Shown here: piece by piece, positions 6,964-13,086 of the stretch
Layout: each line of letters opens with the position of its first letter
Position numbering within the stretch: position 1 is the first letter of the stretch
Origin: Candidatus Zixiibacteriota bacterium
Lineage (GTDB): Bacteria; Zixibacteria; MSB-5A5; RBG-16-43-9
Direction of reading: 5' to 3'
DNA: 13,971 nucleotides
Assembly: GCA_029858245.1 (NCBI GenBank)
Contig: JAOUFL010000027.1
Coordinates: 1-13,971 of the forward strand
The notes under the pieces: generated by a model
Told to the model about the DNA's origin: nothing
What the model saw: only the letters and a program-made list of their open reading frames with translations
Databases searched by the model: none
Translations under genes and position numbers: made by a program

Positions 6964-8064
6964 TCAATTACTCCCCACACATTGAATGAAAAGTTTTTCC
7001 AGGTCTTCTGCGGTCCGGTCCCAAGAGTATTTTGCTTTAACATAATCGCTTCTCTGGTTCTGTCCCTTAAGGACTAATTCTCTATTATTCAATAGAAAGT
7101 TCAAACGTTGATTTAAATCTTTTATATCTTTATTTCTGAAATTAAAACCCCATTTCCCCATAGCTTCCTTGTTCTCCGGAATATCACTTGCCAGAACGCA
7201 TCTTCCATAACTTAAAGCTTGAAGCAAGGTTTGAGGAACGCCCTCCACCTCTGAAGGCAAAACATATAAATAAGCATTGGAGAAAAGCTCCTCCAGCACC
7301 TCCTTTTCCACAAAACCACCGAAGAGTATTCTATCACTTTTATACTGGTGAAGCTTATTCAGATAGTCCTCTGAGAAAAAGCCGTTTCCGGCAATAAAGA
7401 GTTTGTAATCTGTATTCAGGTCTCTGTATGCCTTTAATAGATAATGACACCCCTTTTCCGGGACTAACCTTCCCAGAAATAGTATGAATTTCTCTTTTTC
7501 CAGGCCAAATTTTTTAATCCTTTTTGGTGCCCTGTAATTGGGCGGGTCGATTCCAGGGGTTAATTTGAAAATTTCTTTGTTATATTTTTTCTCCAGATAT
7601 TTTTTTAATCCCTCAGAGATAGTGACGACCTTGTGTGGGTAATAAACAGAGGGATACTCTGCCATTCTTAAGAGGGTTTTGGCTATTACACCCCACTTTT
7701 TTCTTTTCCAGTCCAGGCTATGGATGGTTGCCACAATCTTGGTTTTTCCTTTTAATCTGGGTAAAAAAGATAAAGAGGAAGGTCCTGTACCCTGATAGTT
7801 AATCACATCATAATCCTCAAAAAGTGCGTCCAGACTGGAGAGAAAAGTATGGGAGATTGCATCCAGGTGTTTGCTTTTTATACTTCTTATCTTCTTTAAA
7901 GCTACGCCCTTGTAATCTCCATTTAACCGGGTATAATAAGGTCTGCAATATACTGTAACCTGGTGACCTCTTTTTACCAGCCTGAGTGACACCTTTTCGG
8001 TAAAGTCCTCGATTCCTCCATAGATGGCAGGTATACCTTTCTGTCCTATGAAAGCTATCTTCAT
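6964..8064 (-). CDS. GT4-family glycosyltransferase with DUF1972-type N-terminus
   Basis: This is a cytoplasmic GT-B enzyme of 366 residues that adds a sugar from a nucleotide donor to the growing lipid-linked glycan. The N-terminal domain (1-165) opens with IAFIGQKGIPAIYGGIEDF, the pattern of DUF1972 proteins found in rhamnosyltransferase-like enzymes. The C-terminal GT4 domain (about 168-355) has FLGRLVPEKG (196-205), the FIAGNG strand (223-228) and EGVPQTLLQAL (274-284). In the family's E-x7-E motif the first Glu is Glu274, but the second position is Gln282. Similar Gln variants occur in other GT4 proteins as far as I recall, so inactivity should not be assumed. The start codon overlaps the transaldolase stop (ATGA), with only a weak AAAGG upstream, so it probably depends on translational coupling. 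The donor could be the heptose made by the upstream genes. Confidence 0.88.
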   Translation of the reverse strand: MKIAFIGQKGIPAIYGGIEDFTEKVSLRLVKRGHQVTVYCRPYYTRLNGDYKGVALKKIRSIKSKHLDAISHTFLSSLDALFEDYDVINYQGTGPSSLSFLPRLKGKTKIVATIHSLDWKRKKWGVIAKTLLRMAEYPSVYYPHKVVTISEGLKKYLEKKYNKEIFKLTPGIDPPNYRAPKRIKKFGLEKEKFILFLGRLVPEKGCHYLLKAYRDLNTDYKLFIAGNGFFSEDYLNKLHQYKSDRILFGGFVEKEVLEELFSNAYLYVLPSEVEGVPQTLLQALSYGRCVLASDIPENKEAMGKWGFNFRNKDIKDLNQRLNFLLNNRELVLKGQNQRSDYVKAKYSWDRTAEDLEKLFIQCVGSN

Positions 8065-8783
8065 ACCTTTAAAGCTCTGGTAATGGTTAACTTTCTGGGG
8101 GAGATTTTCTCTTCGAGTTTGATTAATCCCTTTTCTTTCATCTCTCTCCAGATTGAATTAAACTCTTTTATGGTCTCTTCGGTTTTCGGATTCTGTGTCA
8201 TTTTCTTCAAGATAGGAAAAGGAACAGTAACTATATCTGCACCTGCCAGGAAGGCTTTGTTAACGTCCAGGATTGTGCGTATGCTTCCCACGATTAGCCT
8301 GGTATGAATATTCTGTTCTTTGTAAAGAGCTGAGGTTTCCCTTATAACTTCAACCGGGTCATAACCCATATCTGAGATCCTTCCATAAAATATACTGGCA
8401 TAAGAAGTTCCGGATAAAGCAGCCAGTATTGCCTGGCTGGAAGACATTATGGCCGTAACATTTGTTTTTACACCTTCATTTTTTTCAAGCTGTCTTACAG
8501 CTTTCAGCCCTTCAATTCCCATAGGAATCTTGATCACTATATTCTCATTCCACGAAGCATAGATTTTGGCTTCCTCCACCATCCCATGAAGATCCTCTTC
8601 AGTTACTTCCACACTCACCGGGTTTTTAACCAGTTCTATGATTTCCAGAATCTTTTCTTTGAAACTATATCCACCTTTCTCGTTGGACATAATCTTGGGA
8701 TTGGTGGTTGCTCCGGAGATACACCCCCAGGATAAAGCCTCCTTGATATCCTGAGCATTAGCGGTGTCGATGTAAAGTTCCAT
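8061..8783 (-). CDS. Transaldolase (TalC/MipB-type), possible source of sedoheptulose 7-phosphate
   Basis: This 240-residue TIM-barrel class I aldolase follows the pattern of the small transaldolase / fructose-6-phosphate aldolase family. It shows YIDTAN (4-9), GATTNP (24-29), the Schiff-base Lys85 in IVIKIPM, VTAIMSSSQA (109-118) and FYGRISD (132-138). Two positions separate the family's activities. Glu59 (VSVEV) matches transaldolase, whereas E. coli FSA has Gln; Phe132 matches the Phe of TalB, whereas FSA has Tyr131. A true transaldolase, interconverting fructose 6-phosphate plus erythrose 4-phosphate with sedoheptulose 7-phosphate plus glyceraldehyde 3-phosphate, is therefore favoured. 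It has a C-terminal extension of about 20 basic residues beyond FSA length. A GGGGGT ribosome-binding site is present, and the start overlaps the phosphatase stop (TAATG). Its place inside the heptose genes suggests it feeds or balances their substrate; that is inference. Confidence 0.88.
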   Translation of the reverse strand: MELYIDTANAQDIKEALSWGCISGATTNPKIMSNEKGGYSFKEKILEIIELVKNPVSVEVTEEDLHGMVEEAKIYASWNENIVIKIPMGIEGLKAVRQLEKNEGVKTNVTAIMSSSQAILAALSGTSYASIFYGRISDMGYDPVEVIRETSALYKEQNIHTRLIVGSIRTILDVNKAFLAGADIVTVPFPILKKMTQNPKTEETIKEFNSIWREMKEKGLIKLEEKISPRKLTITRALKV

Positions 8784-9379
8784 TATTTTACCCCCTCTTT
8801 TTTCTCTATTAACTTTACTGCCTCAAATAAATCTTTTACAATGTAATCCGGCCTGGTATTCTTTTTTTCCATTAATCTGCATATGTCGCATTTGTGATTA
8901 CCTAAAAGAAAAGTTGTACACCCAGCCTTCTTTCCTGCCTGGATATCAGTAAGGCTATCTCCCACCAGGTAAGAGGTTTCAGGGTCGATTTTTAGCTCTT
9001 TAGATGCCCTGAGGATTAAGCCAGGTTTGGGTTTCCTGCAACTGCAGTTCTTTTTAAATCTTTTATCACTACCCTGTGGATGATGCAGACAGTAATATAC
9101 TGCGTCTAAGGTCACTTTATTTTTTGACATCTCTTTTCTCATCTTCTGGTCTATGCTATAAAAGTTCTTCAGGCTCATATGCTTTTTAGCTACACCCGGC
9201 TGGTTGGAAACCAATATGGTTTTCAATCCGAGTCTATTTATCTTTCTTAAGGCTTTTTTAACATCGGGCAAAAGCTTGAACTGGGATGGATGAAAAGGGG
9301 TGTCCACAATCCCGATATCCCGATGATAGACTATCTGGTTTATAACCCCATCCCGGTCTAAGAAAACTGCTTTATTCAT
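8783..9379 (-). CDS. gmhB: D-glycero-D-manno-heptose 1,7-bisphosphate phosphatase (GmhB-like HAD-IIIA)
   Basis: This cytoplasmic HAD phosphatase is predicted to remove the 7-phosphate from heptose 1,7-bisphosphate. At 198 residues it is close to family length. Motif I is FLDRDGVIN with nucleophile Asp8 and acid/base Asp10. Motif II is SNQ at 58-60. Lys116/Lys118 (CRKPKPG) and VGDSLTD with Asp141 and Asp145 complete the active site. The structural zinc loop is CLH at 97-99 together with CSC at 112-114, matching the C-x-H...C-x-C arrangement of E. coli GmhB. There is an extra CDIC (164-167) in an insertion after strand LLG, not typical of the family. The start overlaps the isomerase gene by 8 bases behind AGAGGA, and the stop overlaps the transaldolase start by one base. 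Context with the kinase and isomerase supports the heptose substrate over histidinol phosphate. Confidence 0.87.
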   Translation of the reverse strand: MNKAVFLDRDGVINQIVYHRDIGIVDTPFHPSQFKLLPDVKKALRKINRLGLKTILVSNQPGVAKKHMSLKNFYSIDQKMRKEMSKNKVTLDAVYYCLHHPQGSDKRFKKNCSCRKPKPGLILRASKELKIDPETSYLVGDSLTDIQAGKKAGCTTFLLGNHKCDICRLMEKKNTRPDYIVKDLFEAVKLIEKKEGVK

Positions 9380-10025
9380 ATTCCTCTATTTTCTTTTTCA
9401 GACAATTGCAGATGAGATGCTCCATAGCTAAATGGAATGACTCTACCTGAGGAGTAGAATTAAAAGGTATGACCAGACATTCATCTGCTATGTCCTTCAT
9501 CCCCCCTCCATCAAATCCGGAGAATCCGAGCAGGGTTGCCTGATATTCCTCTTTTGCCAGGTGCATAGCTTTCAAAAGATTCTGGGACCAGAGTCCGGCT
9601 TTATCCCTACCCTCTCCTCCATGCACGGAAAAACCTATCAGGTAATCATTTTTCTTCATCAGATTATTAAGCTGTTCAGAGAAAAGATTATCGAAACCGT
9701 TATCGTTTATCAGAGCGCTCATAAGCGGGATGTTATCATTCAAACATATGACTCTAAACCTTTTTCTCCCCTCCACAATGGTGCATTTTGCCAGATCACA
9801 GGCAAAATGGGTCGCAGTTGAAGCAGAGCCACCATTGCCCATTACGAAAATAGTTCTTTCCTTTTTCCAGGCAAAGAAAAGCAGCTCGATTATCCGGTCG
9901 ATTTTTTCTCTGTCCAGCCTATCCACGATTTCCTTCATATCCTCCAGATATGAATTGATAAAAGCTATGTTGGTAATATCTTTATCGAAAGTGATAGGAA
10001 GGATTAAGGTTTTGTTCTCTTTCAT
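9372..10025 (-). CDS. gmhA: SIS-domain sugar isomerase, GmhA-like (sedoheptulose 7-phosphate isomerase)
   Basis: This SIS protein of 217 residues probably converts sedoheptulose 7-phosphate to D-glycero-D-manno-heptose 7-phosphate, the entry step of the pathway. VMGNGGSAS (61-69) is the canonical first phosphosugar-binding motif, and His73 aligns with zinc ligand His61 of E. coli GmhA. Several key positions differ by eye alignment: Asp77 replaces Glu65, Glu195 replaces Gln172, while His203 matches His180. The second phosphate loop, STSGNS in E. coli, is replaced by a longer SVHGGEGRDKAGLWS (133-147). The protein therefore belongs to a divergent GmhA-like branch, and another ketose phosphate is possible. 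It starts 13 bases after the kinase stop, behind GAGAGGGTG, and overlaps the phosphatase by 8 bases. Its neighbours strongly favour the heptose role. Confidence 0.8.
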   Translation of the reverse strand: MKENKTLILPITFDKDITNIAFINSYLEDMKEIVDRLDREKIDRIIELLFFAWKKERTIFVMGNGGSASTATHFACDLAKCTIVEGRKRFRVICLNDNIPLMSALINDNGFDNLFSEQLNNLMKKNDYLIGFSVHGGEGRDKAGLWSQNLLKAMHLAKEEYQATLLGFSGFDGGGMKDIADECLVIPFNSTPQVESFHLAMEHLICNCLKKKIEEYE

Positions 10026-10038
10026 TCTGCACCCTCTC

Positions 10039-11022
10039 TCAGATATTTACCAGAACCTTGGAACCTTCGAAGTCTATTCTGAACCTCATCTCCTTTAAAC
10101 CCTCCTGTTCCATTATCTTTCTTAAGGCGTTTTTACCATTATTACAGAAAAGCATAAAGAATCCACCACCTCCGGCTCCCATAAGCTTTCCTCCCAGAAC
10201 CCCGTTCTTTTTGGCAAGGTCATACCATAAGTCGATTTTTTCTTTGGAGATCTTACTGGAAAGTGTTTTCTTGGTCTGCCAGTGCTGGTCTAAAAGATTT
10301 CCGAACCTTTCCAAATCTTCTTTTTCGAAAGACTTCTTTATCTCCAAACCGATCTTTTTTATCTGGTGCAATGCCCGAATAACCTGTTCCTGATTGAGGC
10401 TCGCACCCTGGTTCTGAGAGCACAAAACCTCAGAGGCGGATCTCCTTATTCCGGTATAGAAAAGCAGGGTGTTGCTCTCCAGCTGGTCTAAGGCGTCCTC
10501 GGAGAGTCTAACTGGCTTAACATCGACATTACCCAACCGGTCAATGTCCAGACAGATTACACCACCGAAGGCAGCCAAGTACTGGTCCTGTTTTCCAATA
10601 GGCTCTTTTAGAAGCCCGATCTCTATATGGCAGGCTTCCTCAGCCAGTTCTTTGGCATTCACTTTTTCATGTTTATAAGTATGAAGAGCATTTATAAGGC
10701 CAACAGTAAAAGAGGATGATGTTCCCAGTCCAGTATTTGATGGAATGTCGGCAATGGAGGTTATTTCAATCCCTGAGTCTATATTCAGGAATTTTAATGA
10801 TTCTCTGACAAGAGGGTGTTTTATCTCCTCGACCGAATCGACTATTTCGGTCTGGGAATAGCTGACCCGGATGCTCTTCTCGAATCTTTTATTTACGGTG
10901 ATATAAATATATTTATCTATGGCGGCACTTATTAAAAACCCACCGTGCCGTGTATAATAAGAGGGAAGATCAGTTCCCCCTCCACCCAATGGAATCCGCA
11001 CAGGCGTTCTGGTTACTATCAT
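10039..11022 (-). CDS. hddA: GHMP kinase, D-glycero-alpha-D-manno-heptose 7-phosphate kinase (HddA-like)
   Basis: This cytoplasmic kinase of 327 residues is predicted to phosphorylate C1 of heptose 7-phosphate, giving the alpha 1,7-bisphosphate that the next enzymes use. RTPVRIPLGGGGTDLPSYY (5-23) is the opening block of HddA-type kinases. IPSNTGLGTSSS (93-104) is the GHMP ATP loop, KQDQYLAAFGG (144-154) the substrate-side motif, and GGKLMGAGGGGFF (277-289) the C-terminal glycine-rich motif. All expected GHMP motifs are intact and the length is normal. The start overlaps the nucleotidyltransferase stop (TAATG), with GGGGG 9 bases upstream. Related enzymes phosphorylate fucose or other sugars, but the adjacent isomerase, phosphatase and nucleotidyltransferase match the four-gene alpha-heptose pathway known from the S-layer glycan of Aneurinibacillus thermoaerophilus. 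Confidence 0.87.
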   Translation of the reverse strand: MIVTRTPVRIPLGGGGTDLPSYYTRHGGFLISAAIDKYIYITVNKRFEKSIRVSYSQTEIVDSVEEIKHPLVRESLKFLNIDSGIEITSIADIPSNTGLGTSSSFTVGLINALHTYKHEKVNAKELAEEACHIEIGLLKEPIGKQDQYLAAFGGVICLDIDRLGNVDVKPVRLSEDALDQLESNTLLFYTGIRRSASEVLCSQNQGASLNQEQVIRALHQIKKIGLEIKKSFEKEDLERFGNLLDQHWQTKKTLSSKISKEKIDLWYDLAKKNGVLGGKLMGAGGGGFFMLFCNNGKNALRKIMEQEGLKEMRFRIDFEGSKVLVNI

Positions 11023-11723
11023 TAACTTAATCCCCCGTTTTTAACTAATTCTGTAAATTCTCCTAATCCCTCGGGAGAGCCTATCTGGTAAAATCTCTGT
11101 ATGATCTCATAAGCTGATATCTCGTTTTCAGATATAAGGATTTTATAGAGCTGCTCTAAATCGCAGGACTCGTTCTCCGGTATAATATTTAAGACCTCTT
11201 TTCTGAGGATCGATAACCCGGCATCAATATACTCCAGTTTTTCCTGCTGGAAGGTCTTATCGTAAAGTTTTACCAGACAGTTCTGGATAAAAACGTTACT
11301 TTTATCAAACCTGTTCTGGTTTTTATATACTACCATCAGGGCAAGTCTGTCTTTATTTTTGAAAAAATCCTCTATCCTTTGAAAATCATACGGCAGATAT
11401 GAATCGCTGTACATCAGGAAGAAGTTCTCGTTAAGCAGCTTATAGGCTTTTTTAAGAGCACCAGCTGTGCCCAAAAGCTTTTCACCATCAAAGCTGTAGG
11501 AAAGGTTCACTCCCATTTTTTTCCCATCACCAAAATATTCTTTAATTAGCTCTCCCTTATATCCAACACATAAAAGTATATCTTTTATCTCATATTCTTT
11601 TAAAAGCTCCAGCTGGTATTCCAGGAAAGGTCGACCGGCTACCTTTATCATCGACTTTGGGGTGTTTAATGTCATAGGTCTTAACCTTGTGGCTAACCCT
11701 CCTGCCAGAATTACCATTTGCAT
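11022..11723 (-). CDS. hddC: Sugar-1-phosphate nucleotidyltransferase (HddC-like)
   Basis: This enzyme should couple the sugar 1-phosphate to NTP to give a nucleotide sugar, GDP-heptose if it follows the HddC precedent. At 233 residues it is a single Rossmann-type NTP_transferase domain without the left-handed helix tail. It has LAGGLATRLRPMT (6-18) with Lys23 in TPKSM, GTAGAL (85-90), the metal aspartate in YSDSYL (Asp107) and YIDAGL (Asp168). Gly at the sixth position of the usual LAGGLGTRL is Ala here. The ATG at 11723 has a GGGGG site 7 bases upstream; an ATG two codons in is less well placed. It overlaps the epimerase end by 13 bases and the kinase start by one. Nucleotide specificity (GDP, dTDP or other) is not readable by eye. 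Confidence 0.82.
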   Translation of the reverse strand: MQMVILAGGLATRLRPMTLNTPKSMIKVAGRPFLEYQLELLKEYEIKDILLCVGYKGELIKEYFGDGKKMGVNLSYSFDGEKLLGTAGALKKAYKLLNENFFLMYSDSYLPYDFQRIEDFFKNKDRLALMVVYKNQNRFDKSNVFIQNCLVKLYDKTFQQEKLEYIDAGLSILRKEVLNIIPENESCDLEQLYKILISENEISAYEIIQRFYQIGSPEGLGEFTELVKNGGLS

Positions 11724-12670
11724 ACTTTTTCCCCCAGGATTTCACCTATTAAACTTTTTGTTGCTTTTAACACAGCCTCGTCTGAGTGAAGTTCTGGTCT
11801 CCAGCCCAGATTTTTCATCTTCTGGATATCAAACCTGACCTTAGGAACATCTCCGGGCCAACCCCTATCACCACCGGTATACTTGAATTTAACATTTTCC
11901 AGTTTTAATTCTTTTACCACTATCCGGGCGATGGTTTTTACAGTGGTAGTGGATTCGCATCCCAGATTGAAGAAGTTCACCTTGTCAAAAGAATTTTCAA
12001 GTCCGAAGAGTATACCCCCGACACAATCCTCCACTGAGAGATAAGGTTTTTCCTGAGTTCCGTCGCCTAATATCTCCAGCTCCTCCGGATTGGTTTTCAG
12101 CTTATGTATGAAATCATAGATTACACCATGAGTTCCTCTGGGTCCGATTATATTGGAGAAGCGGAAAATCCAGGATCGAATATCAAAAGTATGACAAAAA
12201 GCGGAAATCAAGGCTTCAGAAGCTACTTTGCCTGCTCCATAAAGAGAGATGGGTAGAACAGGTCCATAGTTTTCTGGCAGAGGGATAACGGGTGTTTCAC
12301 CATAAATGGTTCCGCTTGAAGAGAAAACTATCTTCTTTATGCTGTTTTCTCTCATCGCTTCTAAAACATTAAAAGTAGCCATAGTCTCCTGTTCCAAATC
12401 CAGTCGGGTTTTTTCTATTCCCAGGCGGGCATCCGGGTTAGCAGCTAGATGAAATACCATATCATGACCTGTTATTGCCTCTTTTAAATCTTCATAATCA
12501 AGTAAGTCTTTTTGAATGAATTTGAACGCAGGATTTCCCAGATGGTGAGAAATAAACTCAATTTTCCCGGAGGTGAGGTTATCATATACGGTTACTTCAC
12601 CCCTCGACATCAATCTATCGACCAGATGACTTCCGATGAATCCTGCTCCACCTGTGATAAAATAGTGCAT
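11711..12670 (-). CDS. NAD-dependent sugar-nucleotide epimerase/dehydratase (extended SDR)
   Basis: This is a 319-residue extended short-chain dehydrogenase acting on nucleotide sugars. TGGAGFIGS (6-14) is the NAD-binding glycine motif, with Asp30 at the end of strand 2 favouring NAD. HLAAN (74-78), SSSGTIYG (117-124) and Y144-GAG-K148 supply the usual catalytic Thr/Ser-Tyr-Lys set. RFSNIIGPRGT (170-180) and PYLSVEDCV (209-217) are typical of UDP-glucose 4-epimerase-like members. It lacks the dehydratase-style SSSE catalytic pattern, so epimerisation is more likely than 4,6-dehydration. Position at the head of the heptose genes suggests it either alters the activated heptose or makes a second sugar for the same glycan. 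No strong ribosome-binding site precedes the ATG. It is the first gene after the 416-base gap. Confidence 0.83.
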   Translation of the reverse strand: MHYFITGGAGFIGSHLVDRLMSRGEVTVYDNLTSGKIEFISHHLGNPAFKFIQKDLLDYEDLKEAITGHDMVFHLAANPDARLGIEKTRLDLEQETMATFNVLEAMRENSIKKIVFSSSGTIYGETPVIPLPENYGPVLPISLYGAGKVASEALISAFCHTFDIRSWIFRFSNIIGPRGTHGVIYDFIHKLKTNPEELEILGDGTQEKPYLSVEDCVGGILFGLENSFDKVNFFNLGCESTTTVKTIARIVVKELKLENVKFKYTGGDRGWPGDVPKVRFDIQKMKNLGWRPELHSDEAVLKATKSLIGEILGEKVCKW

Positions 12671-13086
12671 TTTTATTAAGCGATATATTTACTCATACAG
12701 ATTTCTGTTAAGCCGCTTATAAGGTTTTTAACTTTATTAAGTGAAAAAATACACCCCCCTTTTTCTCATACTGGCTATCTTTAACTTCCTGACTGAACTT
12801 AACAGAATCCATTCTTTTTTATCCCTTCCTGGGATAGGGTTTATCCTTTTTGATAACTTAAAAAAACAAAACTTCTTTTTGTTCAGAAATTGAGCAAATG
12901 TTATGCCCCGAAAAGGATTCATTTTATCTTTAACTATAAGCCTATAATTAACAACGGATTAGAATCAAATGTTTACACAAAACAGCCTCTTATACTAGCT
13001 TAAAAAAAGGAATATATTTCTTGAATCAGAGTAATTTTTTTCCATTGATTTTATTACCCTTTATAAGATTAGCACATTTTGTTTTC
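12671..13086. other. AT-rich intergenic region upstream of the heptose operon
   Basis: This 416-base stretch separates the methyltransferase stop from the epimerase start and probably carries the operon promoter and a leader. I see no convincing gene. It contains an imperfect candidate promoter (separate entry), a 6-bp inverted repeat TATCCC/GGGATA with a 5-base loop at 12820-12836 that lacks a T-run, and a second weak one, AACAAAA/TTTTGTT, near 12865-12881. One 31-codon frame (complement of 12717-12812) begins after AGGAAGGG, but its length is within chance. No ops/JUMPstart-like motif was found. Confidence 0.6.
12682..12711 (-). promoter_or_regulatory. Candidate promoter for the epimerase-led operon
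   Basis: On the minus strand TTAACA (complement of 12706-12711) and TATATC (complement of 12682-12687) are separated by 18 bases, a fair match to -35 and -10 boxes. The transcript would begin only a few bases before the ATG at 12670, consistent with the lack of a ribosome-binding site but unusual. The AT-rich setting makes chance matches common. Confidence 0.25.

Noticed and set aside
8061..8783. Fructose-6-phosphate aldolase as the function
   Set aside because: Glu59 and Phe132 match transaldolase rather than the Gln59/Tyr131 of FSA; heptose context also favours transaldolase.
1278..10678. Many open frames of 60-122 codons antisense to the main genes
   Set aside because: Each is fully covered by a gene with clear family motifs on the other strand; none shows motifs or ribosome-binding sites of its own.
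12820..12836. Inverted repeat TATCCC/GGGATA as a terminator
   Set aside because: Neither strand has a T-run after the stem; the stem is short.
12737..12922. A 61-codon minus-strand frame in the 416-base gap
   Set aside because: No recognisable domain, no good ribosome-binding site, and low-complexity Lys/Phe-rich composition as expected from AT-rich non-coding DNA.
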